DNA from: an uncultured Lachnospiraceae bacterium
GTDB lineage: Bacteria > Bacillota > Clostridia > Lachnospirales > Lachnospiraceae
Assembly: GCA_934343915.1 (NCBI GenBank)
Contig: CAKRIL010000002.1
Coordinates: 1-64,000, forward strand
Length of the DNA stretch: 64,000 nt
Direction: 5' to 3'
The translations under genes were made by a program, and so were the position numbers. Shown here piece by piece: positions 16,488 to 25,672 of this stretch; position 1 is the stretch's first letter; every line of letters begins with the position of its first letter. Below the pieces are notes generated by a model. It did not search any database. It was not told the DNA's origin and was given only the letters and a program-made list of their open reading frames with translations.

Positions 16488-18332
16488 TTAATGCCTTTGA
16501 CTTCCTTTTCGCTTGGTATTTTTATCATGCTTTATCTGACGCGGCGGAATCAGGCAGTGCTTGTCAAAGCCTATTAAATCCTGCCGGTGTTCCTTTATGA
16601 GAGCCTCCTTGACAAGCTCATAATTCGAAGGATTTTTAAACTGTATAAGAGCACGCTGCATAGCCTTCTCATGCGGATTGGTCGTGACATACACAGGCTT
16701 CATATCCCTTGGGTCAAGCCCGGTGTAGTACATGGTGGTTGATATGGTTGACGGTGTCGGATAGAAATCCTGTACCTGTTCAGGCATATACCCCAGATCC
16801 CTTATATATTCGGCGAGTGCAATCGCGTCCTTAAGCGTAGAGCCCGGATGTGATGACATGAGGTATGGAATCGCATACTGCTCCTTGCCGAGCTTACGGT
16901 TGATTGCCGTGTACTTTTTAAGGAACTCCTCATATACCGAGTTCTCCGGCTTACCCATAAGTCTGAGGACATTGTCCGTGATATGCTCGGGAGCCACACG
17001 GAGCTGTCCGCTTATGTGGTATCTGCACAGCTCCTCCATAAAGGTATCATCCTTGTCGGCAAGCACATAGTCGAAGCGGATACCTGAACGGACGAATACC
17101 TTCTTAACCTTAGGAAGGCTGCGAAGCTTTCTTAAAAGTTCAATATAATCGCTGTGGTCAACCTTCAGGTTGGCACACGGCTTCGGGAAAAGACACTGCT
17201 TGTTCGGACACACACCCTTGGTGAGCTGCTTGTCACATGACGGACGGCGGAAGTTGGCGGTAGGCCCGCCGACATCATAGATATACCCCTTGAAGTCGGG
17301 CTGCTCCGTCATCTGCTTAGCTTCCTCAATTAATGACTCATGGCTTCTTGCCTGAACTATTCGTCCCTGATGGAAGGTGAGTGCACAGAATGAACAGCCT
17401 CCAAAGCAGCCTCTGTTGCTTGTGAGACTGAACTTAATCTCGGCAAATGCCGGAACTCCGCCTAGGGCATCATATGACGGATGCCATGCATTCATATAAG
17501 GCATGGCGTATACATCATCAAATTCCTGCTGCGTGAGCGGATATGATGGTGGATTCTGGATAACGTATTCCTTGTCCTTATATTTCTCAACCAAATGCTT
17601 TGCCACGAACGGGTCTGTGTTGCAGTACTGCTTGTAAAAGCTTTCGGCATAGGTCTTTTTGTCAGCACATATTTCCTCATAGGACGGGAGCATAATATAC
17701 TCATCGTACAGGTGGTCGAGGTTCTTTGCCTTATAGACCGTCCCCCTTATAAAGGTTATATCCTTTACATCTATTCCTGAGTTGAGCGCATCGGCAATCT
17801 CCACGATGGAATGTTCACCCATGCCGTAGGATATGATGTCAGCACCGCTGTCAAGCAGTATTGAGCGCTTAACCTTGTCAGACCAGTAATCATAGTGAGC
17901 AAGTCGTCTTAGGCTTGCCTCGATTCCTCCGATGATTATAGGTGTCTTTTTATAGGTCTGTCTTATGAGGTTACAGTATACAACAGTCGCATAGTCGGGT
18001 CTCTTGCCTACTACGCCTCCCGGTGTGTAGGCATCCATGCTTCTGCGCTTCTTGGACACGGTATAATGGTTGACCATTGAGTCCATATTTCCTGAGGATA
18101 CCAAAAATCCAAGACGTGGTTCGCCGAGAATGGTAATGCTTTCCTTATTCTTCCAGTCAGGCTGGGATATAATGCCGACCTTGTAGCCGTTAAGCTCGAG
18201 TATTCTGCTTATGATTGCCTGTCCGAAGGATGAATGGTCTACATATGCATCGCCGCACACATATACGAAGTCGCACTGTGTCCATCCTCTTTTCTCCATG
18301 TCTTTTCTGCTGATAGGTAAAAAATCCTTCAT
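16488..18332 (-). CDS. YgiQ-family radical SAM protein (UPF0313)
   Basis: This 614-residue protein belongs to the large YgiQ family. The radical SAM [4Fe-4S] cluster motif is SNRGCFGGCSFCALTFHQGR (Cys-x3-Cys-x2-Cys, near residues 312-318). An N-terminal B12-binding-like region (GDAYVDHSSFGQAIISRILELNGYKVGIISQPDW) and the conserved GGIEASLRRLAHYDYWSDKVKRS block are present. The family's reaction is not established. The C-terminus is basic and Lys/Arg-rich. It has a GAGGTT box and a 12-bp spacing from the HAD gene that precedes it. Confidence 0.93.
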   Translation of the reverse strand: MKDFLPISRKDMEKRGWTQCDFVYVCGDAYVDHSSFGQAIISRILELNGYKVGIISQPDWKNKESITILGEPRLGFLVSSGNMDSMVNHYTVSKKRRSMDAYTPGGVVGKRPDYATVVYCNLIRQTYKKTPIIIGGIEASLRRLAHYDYWSDKVKRSILLDSGADIISYGMGEHSIVEIADALNSGIDVKDITFIRGTVYKAKNLDHLYDEYIMLPSYEEICADKKTYAESFYKQYCNTDPFVAKHLVEKYKDKEYVIQNPPSYPLTQQEFDDVYAMPYMNAWHPSYDALGGVPAFAEIKFSLTSNRGCFGGCSFCALTFHQGRIVQARSHESLIEEAKQMTEQPDFKGYIYDVGGPTANFRRPSCDKQLTKGVCPNKQCLFPKPCANLKVDHSDYIELLRKLRSLPKVKKVFVRSGIRFDYVLADKDDTFMEELCRYHISGQLRVAPEHITDNVLRLMGKPENSVYEEFLKKYTAINRKLGKEQYAIPYLMSSHPGSTLKDAIALAEYIRDLGYMPEQVQDFYPTPSTISTTMYYTGLDPRDMKPVYVTTNPHEKAMQRALIQFKNPSNYELVKEALIKEHRQDLIGFDKHCLIPPRQIKHDKNTKRKGSQRH

Positions 18333-18344
18333 ACTAACCTCATT

Positions 18345-19016
18345 CTAAACTAATTCAATATCTGTAAAATCTTCTATAAAATACTTTGCGAGTCTTTCCT
18401 TTTCATCGCGCATATTGTGCGAGTAGGCATCCTCAACCGCAATCGTTGTCATTCCGGCGGAATTGCCCGCCATAATTCCCATAGGAATATCTTCAAATAC
18501 AAGACATTCCGAAGGCTCTGCATTAAGCTTTTTTGCTGCGAGCAGGTAAATATCCGGTGCCGGCTTTCCTGCTCCTGCTTCACAGGCTGTTGTTATCGCA
18601 TCGAAGTAATCAAGCACGCCTTCAGCCCTTAATGCTCCTTCTATAAGTGTCAAGGAATTGCTTGAGGCGATGCCAGTTCTTATACCGTCCGCCTTAAGAC
18701 GGGCAAGGAATTCCTTGGCACCCCTCTTTAATTTCACCTCTGAGGTATACTTGTCATATGCCATTTTGTTCCATTTTGCCTTAATATCCTCAACATCATC
18801 ATTGATATTGAAGCGCTCCTTAAAGTACTCCGCTGTCTCGGTAAAGCTCATTCCCTCGATGGACTTCTGCAAATCATCAGGGAGCTTCTGTCCTATCGCA
18901 CTTAAAAAATCGATGTCGATATCCCTCCACACCCACATGGAGTCCACAAGTGTTCCGTCAAGGTCAAACAAGACAGCTTTCCTGTTCTTCAATAAATCAT
19001 TATAACTGTATTTCAT
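18345..19016 (-). CDS. HAD-family hydrolase (beta-phosphoglucomutase/phosphatase-like)
   Basis: This 223-residue HAD protein has the nucleophile motif AVLFDLDGTLVDSMWVW (residues 13-29, Asp17 and Asp19), motif II in GIASSNS, the motif III lysine in AGAGKPAPDIYLLAA and motif IV VFEDIPMGIMAG. The helical cap falls between motifs I and II, as in subfamily I. It is a cytoplasmic sugar-phosphate phosphatase or mutase type; the substrate cannot be told. The ATG at 19016 is chosen because it precedes the conserved N-terminus and lies 14 bp after the upstream stop codon, consistent with translational coupling; it lacks a close Shine-Dalgarno box. Confidence 0.9.
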   Translation of the reverse strand: MKYSYNDLLKNRKAVLFDLDGTLVDSMWVWRDIDIDFLSAIGQKLPDDLQKSIEGMSFTETAEYFKERFNINDDVEDIKAKWNKMAYDKYTSEVKLKRGAKEFLARLKADGIRTGIASSNSLTLIEGALRAEGVLDYFDAITTACEAGAGKPAPDIYLLAAKKLNAEPSECLVFEDIPMGIMAGNSAGMTTIAVEDAYSHNMRDEKERLAKYFIEDFTDIELV

Positions 19017-19029
19017 ATATCTGAACGGT

Positions 19030-19755
19030 CTATGCCGTTGCCTCCTTAAGCATATTAATCTCTTCGTCGGTAAGTCTTCTGTATTCACCGGGCTTTAACG
19101 CATCATCAAGCATTAAAGGTCCCATAGAAAGTCTTTTTAAGTATGTCACGCTGCAGCCCACAGCTTCGAACATTCTCTTTACCTGATGAAACTTACCTTC
19201 ATGTATCGTGAGCTGTATTTTTGATGTGGCAGCATTCACATCGGTCTCAAGAACCGTGAGTTCACCCGGCATTACAGGTGTTCCGTCAAGGAGCGTAAGC
19301 CCCTCTGAAAAGCGGCGGACATGCTCATCTGTCACAATTCCGTCTATATCGGCATAATAGACCTTATCCACATGCTTCTTAGGTGCGAGAAGTCTGTGCG
19401 CAAGGTCGCCGTCATTGGTTATCAGAAGCAGCCCTTCCGTATCCTTGTCAAGCCGTCCGACAGGGAACAGGTCGTTCCTCGTTCTCTCGTCAATGAGGTC
19501 AAGAACGGTCTTAGCCTTCTTATCAAGCGTCGCCGTGATGACACCCGCGGGCTTATTGAGCATGAAATATTCCGTATCGGAGAATGCGATAACCTGACCG
19601 TCCACAGACACGGTATCGACGTCCTCGTCAATCTTTAAGTCAGTGGCTTTGACAATATTTCCGTTCACGGCTATTCTGCCCTTCTTTGCCATATCCTTTA
19701 TTGTGCTGCGGCTTGCAACACTCATTTCAACAAGGAATTTATCAAGTCGTTTCAT
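19030..19755 (-). CDS. RsuA/RluB-family pseudouridine synthase
   Basis: This 241-residue enzyme has an N-terminal S4 RNA-binding domain (RLDKFLVEMSVASRSTIKDM) and the RsuA-type catalytic core: MLNKPAGVITAT, the active-site aspartate in FPVGRLDKDTEGLLLITNDG (about residues 97-116), and HEGKFHQVKRMFEAVGCSVTYLKR. It modifies a uridine in 16S or 23S rRNA. The GRLDKDTEGLL motif separates it from the RluA-type enzyme at 14102-15055. It lies between rsmF and the HAD gene in the same transcript. Confidence 0.93.
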   Translation of the reverse strand: MKRLDKFLVEMSVASRSTIKDMAKKGRIAVNGNIVKATDLKIDEDVDTVSVDGQVIAFSDTEYFMLNKPAGVITATLDKKAKTVLDLIDERTRNDLFPVGRLDKDTEGLLLITNDGDLAHRLLAPKKHVDKVYYADIDGIVTDEHVRRFSEGLTLLDGTPVMPGELTVLETDVNAATSKIQLTIHEGKFHQVKRMFEAVGCSVTYLKRLSMGPLMLDDALKPGEYRRLTDEEINMLKEATA

Positions 19756-19767
19756 AAATCCCCCTTA

Positions 19768-21135
19768 TTACATCCATCTCCAGCCCGGAAGATACTTGTT
19801 CTTTACCTGACCGTTGTTATACTTGCCCCAGCCGAGAGGATAGCCGTCAACCATGATGAGCTTCATGGAATTGCTGCCTGTAACACATGCCTCGTCAACC
19901 TCGATTGTCTCACCCTTAAGATAACGGATAACCGCATCATCAGAGAGCTTTAAATTGACCTGACTGCTGTACTGGCCGTCCTTCAAGGTCATTGCGAATG
20001 CCTGACTTGGCTCGAAACGGTTCTTCTTAAGCTCGCCGAGAAGTGTTCCGGTTCTCATTGCACGGAGCCCCTTAAGACTTCCTGCAAGCGGCGGAAGATA
20101 ATATACGTTCTCTCTCTGAATTATTATATCTGATGACGGAATATCAAAGCTCAGCTCATTAAGGAACGCCGTAAGCTCATCAGGGAGCTTATTAGGCCTG
20201 CCATGCACCGGCGTATCCTGAACAGCCTCGCCGTCCTTCTTTAACAGTGCAACGAAATGTCCCTCTCCCTGCATCCTGTGAGGGAATATGCGGACACACT
20301 GAGGAATACCGATTCCGTGTGAAAAGCCTTCATACGGATGTATCGAAGGTATTCCGGAATCAAATATATCCACAAGCGAAAAATCAGGATGATTCTCCAA
20401 AAAGAGACTTATATTGTCTTCATCCTCAAGCTTCGAGAAGGTGCATGTCGAATACAGCATATATCCGCCCGGCTTCAACATCTGTGCAGCCTGACTTAAA
20501 ATGCTCTTCTGTATAGCGGCAAAGTATTCCGGACCATTCATCTGCCAGCTCTTTATAAGCTTGTTATCCTTGCGGAACATGCCCTCACCCGAGCATGGTG
20601 CATCTATAAGAATCTTGTCAAAAAATCCTTCAAATGAGGATATGAGCTTACCCGGCTCTTCACAGGTAATCACCACATTGCCAATTCCGCTCACTTCGAT
20701 ATTTTTAAGAAGTGCCTTGGCTCTCGATGCGGATATATCATTGGACACTAAAAGTCCCGTACCGCCAAGCCTGGCTCCGAGCTCCGTACTCTTGCCACCC
20801 GGTGCGGCACACACGTCAAGTACCTTGTCGCCGTGCTCTATCGGAAGAATATTGGCAGGTGTCATGGCACTCGGCTCCTGAAGATAATACAGTCCTGCAA
20901 AATAATACGGATGCTTCGCAGGTTTCTCATCCTCCTCATAGTAGAAGCCGTTCTCAATCCAAGGTATTCTCTTTAACCTGAAGGGACTTATTTTAAGAAA
21001 ATCCTCTGTCGATATCTTAAGGTTGTTGACTCTTAAGCCGTACAGACGCTTCTCGCTGAAGCTGTCAAGATAAGCCTGAAAATCATCACCTAATAAGTCC
21101 TTCATTGAATCTAAATATTTCTGTGGTAATTCCAT
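19768..21135 (-). CDS. RsmF/RsmB-like rRNA (cytosine-C5) methyltransferase
   Basis: This 455-residue enzyme uses SAM to methylate a cytosine C5 in rRNA. Motif I VLDVCAAPGGKSTELGARL (about residues 107-125), motif IV DAPCSGEGMFRKD with the active-site PCS cysteine, and motif VI YSTCTFSKLEDEDN with the catalytic TC cysteine are all present. The C-terminal PUA-like RNA-binding region ends with GYPLGWGKYNNGQVKNKYLPGWR, the hallmark of YebU/RsmF-type proteins. It is followed closely by the pseudouridine synthase, so both likely act in ribosome maturation. Confidence 0.93.
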   Translation of the reverse strand: MELPQKYLDSMKDLLGDDFQAYLDSFSEKRLYGLRVNNLKISTEDFLKISPFRLKRIPWIENGFYYEEDEKPAKHPYYFAGLYYLQEPSAMTPANILPIEHGDKVLDVCAAPGGKSTELGARLGGTGLLVSNDISASRAKALLKNIEVSGIGNVVITCEEPGKLISSFEGFFDKILIDAPCSGEGMFRKDNKLIKSWQMNGPEYFAAIQKSILSQAAQMLKPGGYMLYSTCTFSKLEDEDNISLFLENHPDFSLVDIFDSGIPSIHPYEGFSHGIGIPQCVRIFPHRMQGEGHFVALLKKDGEAVQDTPVHGRPNKLPDELTAFLNELSFDIPSSDIIIQRENVYYLPPLAGSLKGLRAMRTGTLLGELKKNRFEPSQAFAMTLKDGQYSSQVNLKLSDDAVIRYLKGETIEVDEACVTGSNSMKLIMVDGYPLGWGKYNNGQVKNKYLPGWRWM

Positions 21136-21152
21136 GTGTATCCTCTCTGTCC

Positions 21153-21956
21153 TTAATCAATGCTCTGTGCTCTGTAACCTTCCGCTATCTTGTCGAGCTG
21201 CCTGCTGAACTCTAAGAGATGTTCAAGGTCATTTTCCTGATATATCCTGAAAAATTCGTCCTGAATCTTGATTACATCCCTCTTGTTGGCTACCTTGTAC
21301 AGATTCTGTATATTTATAAGTATATCGTTTACTATATTAGCCTTGTATGTGAAGGAATTCTGGGCATCCATAATCTCCTCATGGATTGATGACATCTCCT
21401 CATCAAGCTTCAATATCGCCTCGGCAGCAGAGCTTAAGCGCACCCTGATATGCTCAGGAATACTCTCGCGGTACTTATATTGAAGCGAGTGCTCGATGGT
21501 TGCCCAAAAGTTCATAGCCATCGTTCTTATCTGTATCTCGACAGGTATATCCTTCTTGCCCTTACTTGTCTCGACACTGTAATTAATTATGATGTGGTAG
21601 CTTCGGTATCCGCTCTCCTTGCGGTTGGTTATGTAATCCTTCTCTCTTATAACCGTCATATCACTGCGGTTCTTGATTATATCAACAACCTCATAGATAT
21701 CATCAACGAACTGACAGATAATACGAAGTCCTGCCACATCCTCAATCATCTCCATTATATGGTCTATCGGAAAGCCCTTCTTCTGGGCTTTCTCGATTAT
21801 GCTGGAAATCTTCTTAACTCGTCCGGTTACCTGCTCAATCGGTGAGTAGGCAGCCTCCTGACGGTATTCATTGATTATGTGGTTGAACTTGACCAAAAGC
21901 TCATCCACAGCCAGCTCGTATGGAGCCAAAAGCTCTCTCCATAACTGTATTTCCAT
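21153..21956 (-). CDS. Small alarmone synthetase, RelQ/YjbM type
   Basis: This 267-residue protein makes (p)ppGpp from ATP and GDP/GTP. It has only the synthetase domain of RelA/SpoT, without the HD hydrolase or TGS domains. Visible motifs are DVAGLRIICQFVDDIYEVV (about residues 88-106), KDYITNRKESGYRSYHIIINY with the substrate-binding lysine/arginine run, and the EIQIRTMAMNFWATIEHSLQYKYR block. A longer helical C-terminal region follows, as in RelQ. The product would tune growth under stress independently of amino acid starvation signals. Single-domain architecture supports RelQ rather than RelP, but that is an inference. Confidence 0.92.
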   Translation of the reverse strand: MEIQLWRELLAPYELAVDELLVKFNHIINEYRQEAAYSPIEQVTGRVKKISSIIEKAQKKGFPIDHIMEMIEDVAGLRIICQFVDDIYEVVDIIKNRSDMTVIREKDYITNRKESGYRSYHIIINYSVETSKGKKDIPVEIQIRTMAMNFWATIEHSLQYKYRESIPEHIRVRLSSAAEAILKLDEEMSSIHEEIMDAQNSFTYKANIVNDILINIQNLYKVANKRDVIKIQDEFFRIYQENDLEHLLEFSRQLDKIAEGYRAQSID

Positions 21957-22005
21957 CCGTAACCTCCAAAATTCCGTTCAATCCGTGACTGAACGAGCCC
22001 CTTAT

Positions 22006-23457
22006 TTATTTCATTGATTCAAGAAGTGCCGTGAGATACTTCCATACCTTTTCAACAGACTTGATGCTCAGCTTTTCAGCAGGTGTGTGAATGTCCTTCA
22101 TATCAGGTCCTATGGATATCATGTCAAGCTCAGGAAGCTTCTCGGCAAACAGTCCGCACTCCAGTCCGGCATGAATTACACAGACATCAGCCTTCTCATT
22201 GAACATATCCTCATAGAGCTTAACAGCTTTATCCCTGAATGCTGATTCAGGGCGGTATGCCCACTCAGGATAGCAGCCTGTCTCGACATACTCACCGCCG
22301 AAGAACTCTATCAGATAGCGGAGTCTGTCGGCAAGAGCCTGTTTTGCAGAGCCCACGGAGCTTCTCACTGAAAAGCTAATTGTTATGCAGTCATTATCCA
22401 TTGACAATATTCCAAGGTTAAGGGAAGTCTCGACAAGTCCCTCGATATGTCCGCTGAACTTCTGTACACCGTTAGGAACATTCATGAGAAGGAATATGAA
22501 GGACTGCTTATTCTTCTCTTCGATGACATCAGCGCCGTCGCCGTCTAAGTCCTCAACGACGATTCTTATGCCGTCATCCGTCCCGGAATATTCATTCTTA
22601 AGCTGTGCGGTCAATATATCGCAGAGTTCCTTCACTCTTGCCTCATCCTCAGGATTGATGCACAGGTCAACCGAGCATTCTCTTGATATGGCATTGTCCA
22701 TTCTTCCGCCGACCAGTCCGCTTATACCGTAGAAAAGCTCCTCGTCAAGGTTGAACAAAAGTCGTCCGAGTATGATATGCGCATTCGCTCTTCCTTTATT
22801 GATTTCCATACCGGAATGGCCTCCTAAAAGTCCGGTAATGGTAATCCTTACGCTCTTTCCTTCCATTGTTGTATAACTTACAGGAAGTCTTAAGCCCGAA
22901 CGCATTCCTCCGGCGCAGCCGACTATAAAGGCGCCTTCCTCTTCATTATCTATATTGATAAGATATTTTGACGAGAGAACCGAGCCGTCAAGCATCTTTG
23001 CACCGTCAAGGCCGACCTCCTCATCTACCGTGAACACCGCCTCGATAGCAGGAGCCTTGATGCTGTCGTCGTCAAGCACGGCAAGAGCATATGCTATGGC
23101 TATTCCGTCATCACCGCCGAGGGTTGTTCCTCTTGCAGTCACATAACCGTCCTCCACATACACGTCGAGGGCATCCTTAAGGAAATCATGCTCACAGCCG
23201 CTCTCCTTCTCACATACCATGTCGAGATGTCCCTGAATGATTACACCCGGAGCATTCTCATAGCCCTTGCTTGCCGGTCTGTAAATAACCACATTATTAT
23301 ATTCATCCTGATATACCTTTAGACCTCTTTTTTTGGCGAATTCCACGCAGTAATCGCTAATCTGCCTGGTGTTGTGAGAGCCGTGAGGTATCTGTGTCAA
23401 CTCTTCAAAAAACATAAAAACCTTTTCAGGCTGTAATCCTTTTAATGCATTGTTCAT
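22006..23457 (-). CDS. pepD: Aminoacyl-histidine dipeptidase (M20 family, PepD)
   Basis: This 483-residue zinc peptidase (M20C) cleaves dipeptides such as beta-alanyl-histidine in the cytoplasm. Metal and catalytic motifs are visible: QGHLDMVCEK (about residues 77-86), GTTLGGDDGIAIA with a bridging aspartate, VFTVDEEVGLDGA with the catalytic glutamate pair, and the late VIHAGLECG and SIGPDMKDIHTPAEKLSI. The start at 23457 has GGAGG 9 bases upstream; an upstream in-frame ATG at 23493 adds an unconserved extension. It is the first gene of the long block running down to recU. The preceding 140 bp contain a repeat. Confidence 0.93.
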   Translation of the reverse strand: MNNALKGLQPEKVFMFFEELTQIPHGSHNTRQISDYCVEFAKKRGLKVYQDEYNNVVIYRPASKGYENAPGVIIQGHLDMVCEKESGCEHDFLKDALDVYVEDGYVTARGTTLGGDDGIAIAYALAVLDDDSIKAPAIEAVFTVDEEVGLDGAKMLDGSVLSSKYLINIDNEEEGAFIVGCAGGMRSGLRLPVSYTTMEGKSVRITITGLLGGHSGMEINKGRANAHIILGRLLFNLDEELFYGISGLVGGRMDNAISRECSVDLCINPEDEARVKELCDILTAQLKNEYSGTDDGIRIVVEDLDGDGADVIEEKNKQSFIFLLMNVPNGVQKFSGHIEGLVETSLNLGILSMDNDCITISFSVRSSVGSAKQALADRLRYLIEFFGGEYVETGCYPEWAYRPESAFRDKAVKLYEDMFNEKADVCVIHAGLECGLFAEKLPELDMISIGPDMKDIHTPAEKLSIKSVEKVWKYLTALLESMK

Positions 23458-23488
23458 AATGTCATTCCTCCGTCCGTGGCTATATGAA

Positions 23489-23515
23489 GCCACATTTTAT
23501 TGTGCCACATTTTAT
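23489..23515. repeat. Two direct 12-bp repeats between divergent pepD and ylbJ
   Basis: GCCACATTTTAT occurs at 23489-23500 and again at 23504-23515, a period of 15 bp. An inverted GTGGC half lies at 23476-23480. The element sits in the divergent spacer (23458-23599) and could be a regulator binding site. Confidence 0.5.
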
Positions 23516-23599
23516 AAAAAAAAGCAATGGAAAATGAAACGGGACTAAATGCTTCCGCAGATGAATATTATATATCGGATTAAGTATTTAGGATGAACC

Positions 23600-24553
23600 A
23601 TGAAAACTTCGATTATTCGCATATCTGTTGTCATTATCTGTATACTGTTGCTTCTGCTGTCGCCGATGACTGCCCTTGCCGGAGCGTCATACGGGCTTAC
23701 GCTCTGGTACAGGACGCTCTTTCCCACGCTTATGCCATTCATGGTTCTGTCAAGCTTCATAGTGTATACAGGCTGTGCAAAGCCCATAGGCACTGCCCTT
23801 TGGGTGCTCACAAGGCTTCTTAAGCTGCCTGAAAGCTCAGGATATTGTATTCTTACGGGCTTTTTGTGCGGATATCCGATGGGCGCGTATGTATGCGGTC
23901 AGCTTGACGAGACAGGCGGGCTTGATGAGGACACCTCGGCTTTCCTTGCACCTATGTGCAATAATGTAAGCCCGATGTTCATGATAAGCTATATCTGCCT
24001 TAATTGTCTTGGTGATGTGAAATATTCTAAGCTTGTAATCGCAGTTCTTATGGGAACTGCCCTTGGCTGTATGATAATATTCAGAATACCTGTCGTGTGG
24101 AATAAGAAAAGAACGGCCGGCACTTTTAAAGCTTCCGTGACCGTTCAAGATGAAGCGCGCGGCATATCCACCGGCGAGGCGGTAACACGCTCTGTCGAAT
24201 CGGCACTTGCCGCAAGCCTTAAGCTGTGCATATATGTCATGCTCTTTTCGGTAGCGGGGGCAATGATTGACAATATCATGTACATTCCTGACACAGCAAA
24301 GGCCGCACTGATGTCTCTCATGGAGATTACAGCCGGCCTTGATAAAATATCTCATCTGAATATAGAACTCAAATACAGAATCCTTATGATGTTGTCCTTC
24401 ACCGCCTTCGGCGGCATGTCGAGTGTTCTGCAGACCATGTCACTATGGTCTGGAAAAAGGTTCCGAATAAAAAGCTACATACTATACAAGCTTGGCATAG
24501 CATCAGCTACGGCACTTGTCGTACTATTCCTCATAGTCGTCGGAATCCTGTAA
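23600..24553 (+). CDS. YlbJ-like membrane protein (sporulation-associated, nucleoside-recognition family)
   Basis: This 317-residue protein has about eight membrane helices. It begins with a hydrophobic signal-anchor and the sequence GLTLWYRTLFPTLMPFMVLSS, followed by GYPMGAYVCGQL, LAPMCNNVSPMF and the late MEITAGLDKISHL, all typical of the YlbJ family. YlbJ is needed for spore cortex formation in Bacillus; the molecular role is unknown. It is the only plus-strand gene in the 14-25 kb area and is divergent from pepD. Its 3' end overlaps the convergent gene at 24524 by 30 bp. The ribosome binding site (TTAGGATG) is moderate. Confidence 0.85.
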   Translation: MKTSIIRISVVIICILLLLLSPMTALAGASYGLTLWYRTLFPTLMPFMVLSSFIVYTGCAKPIGTALWVLTRLLKLPESSGYCILTGFLCGYPMGAYVCGQLDETGGLDEDTSAFLAPMCNNVSPMFMISYICLNCLGDVKYSKLVIAVLMGTALGCMIIFRIPVVWNKKRTAGTFKASVTVQDEARGISTGEAVTRSVESALAASLKLCIYVMLFSVAGAMIDNIMYIPDTAKAALMSLMEITAGLDKISHLNIELKYRILMMLSFTAFGGMSSVLQTMSLWSGKRFRIKSYILYKLGIASATALVVLFLIVVGIL

Positions 24554-25132
24554 GCCCGCTGCGGCATCATCCTGCTGCGGCTGCTCCTCCTCCGCTCCGA
24601 TGCCCGCAAGCTCATTGCGGTTGGAGATAACCACGTTGAGATCCTTATCAAGGGCATTTAAAAGTCCCTCATACTTGGAACGGTTGCTCTCAATGGAATG
24701 CTCTATAATGCGCTGAAGGTTGGCAAGCATATCGTCCGTGTACTGAACCGCACCGTAACGCATCTGGTTGGCTTCCTCGGTAGCCTGATCAAGAATAGCC
24801 TGTGCCTGTGCATAAGCCTGTTCCTTGATGTCCTCAGCCTCAGCATATGCGCGCTGCATAATCTCATGCTCATTCACAAGCTCCTGAGTGTGAGCCTTGG
24901 CAGCATTAAGCATGGAATCAGCCTGATCCTTGGCATCGGCAAGAATTGCCTCCTTGTTGCTGATAAGCTTCTGGTATCTCTTAATCTCATCAGGAGTTCT
25001 CAGTCTCAATTCGCGGAGAAGCTCCTCAATCTGCTCCTTCTCAACAATAATCTTATTGCTCGAAAACGGTGCCGGCTTACAGTTCTCAATGTACTCCTCG
25101 ATATCCGCTATCATCTCTTCAATTCTGTTCAT
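24524..25132 (-). CDS. Coiled-coil protein, DivIVA/V-type ATPase subunit-like
   Basis: This 202-residue hydrophilic, acidic protein is almost all helix. An N-terminal segment (residues 1-45) is followed by a coiled coil of about 100 residues rich in Ala/Glu/Gln/Lys (AKDQADSMLNAAKAHTQELV, AYAEAEDIKEQAYAQAQAILDQ), resembling DivIVA-type and V-ATPase E/H-type stalk sequences, and a low-complexity EEEQPQQDDAAAG C-terminus. Comparable proteins sit beside coaD/rsmD in clostridia. It may be a polar or division scaffold, which is an inference. Its end overlaps ylbJ convergently. Confidence 0.65.
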   Translation of the reverse strand: MNRIEEMIADIEEYIENCKPAPFSSNKIIVEKEQIEELLRELRLRTPDEIKRYQKLISNKEAILADAKDQADSMLNAAKAHTQELVNEHEIMQRAYAEAEDIKEQAYAQAQAILDQATEEANQMRYGAVQYTDDMLANLQRIIEHSIESNRSKYEGLLNALDKDLNVVISNRNELAGIGAEEEQPQQDDAAAGLQDSDDYEE

Positions 25133-25149
25133 GGTAATCCTCCCGAAAA

Positions 25150-25632
25150 TTATTTAATGTCATACTTTTCCATAACGAGTCTCCGAACCTCAGGTGCTAC
25201 GAACTTGGAAATATCTCCGCCATAGCGTGCCACTTCCTTGACAACGCTTGAACTTAAGTAAGCGTAATTAAGGTTGGTCGTCAAAAATATCGTATCAATG
25301 TCAGGTGCTATGATGTGATTCGTCTGCGACATCTGAAGCTCATACTCAAAGTCCGTCACAGCCCTCAAGCCTCTTACTACTGCGGTTGCCTTGCACATCC
25401 TTGCAAATTCAACCAAAAGTCCGTCAAATGCCCTCACTTCAACGTTAGGGTATTCCGAAACTACACCTTTAATCATATTAACACGTTCTTCCGCAGAAAA
25501 CAATGGAATTTTTGAGCTGTTGACAAGCACACAGACAATTAATTTGTCGAAAAGACGTGCTGACCGGCTGATTATATCCATATGTCCAAGTGTAACCGGG
25601 TCAAAGCTGCCCGGATATACTGCAATTCTCAT
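25150..25632 (-). CDS. coaD: Phosphopantetheine adenylyltransferase
   Basis: CoaD transfers AMP from ATP to 4'-phosphopantetheine, the penultimate step of coenzyme A synthesis. At 160 residues it has the normal size. The nucleotidyl transferase motif YPGSFDPVTLGHMDI (residues 6-20, containing GHMD for HIGH) and the late YLSSSVVKEVARYGGDISKFV, with the ISSxxVR-like part, are clear. Its start has no good ribosome binding site; the 39-bp gap after rsmD is taken up by a tandem repeat. It is in the row rsmD-coaD-coiled-coil. Confidence 0.96.
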   Translation of the reverse strand: MRIAVYPGSFDPVTLGHMDIISRSARLFDKLIVCVLVNSSKIPLFSAEERVNMIKGVVSEYPNVEVRAFDGLLVEFARMCKATAVVRGLRAVTDFEYELQMSQTNHIIAPDIDTIFLTTNLNYAYLSSSVVKEVARYGGDISKFVAPEVRRLVMEKYDIK

Positions 25633-25644
25633 AGTTTTTATAAG

Positions 25645-25672
25645 TGTATCGACACTTTTGTATCGACACTTT
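25645..25672. repeat. Tandem 14-bp repeat between rsmD and coaD
   Basis: Two perfect adjacent copies of TGTATCGACACTTT fill the 39-bp gap and end at the rsmD stop codon. Each contains an imperfect GTGTATCGACAC palindrome. Confidence 0.8.
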
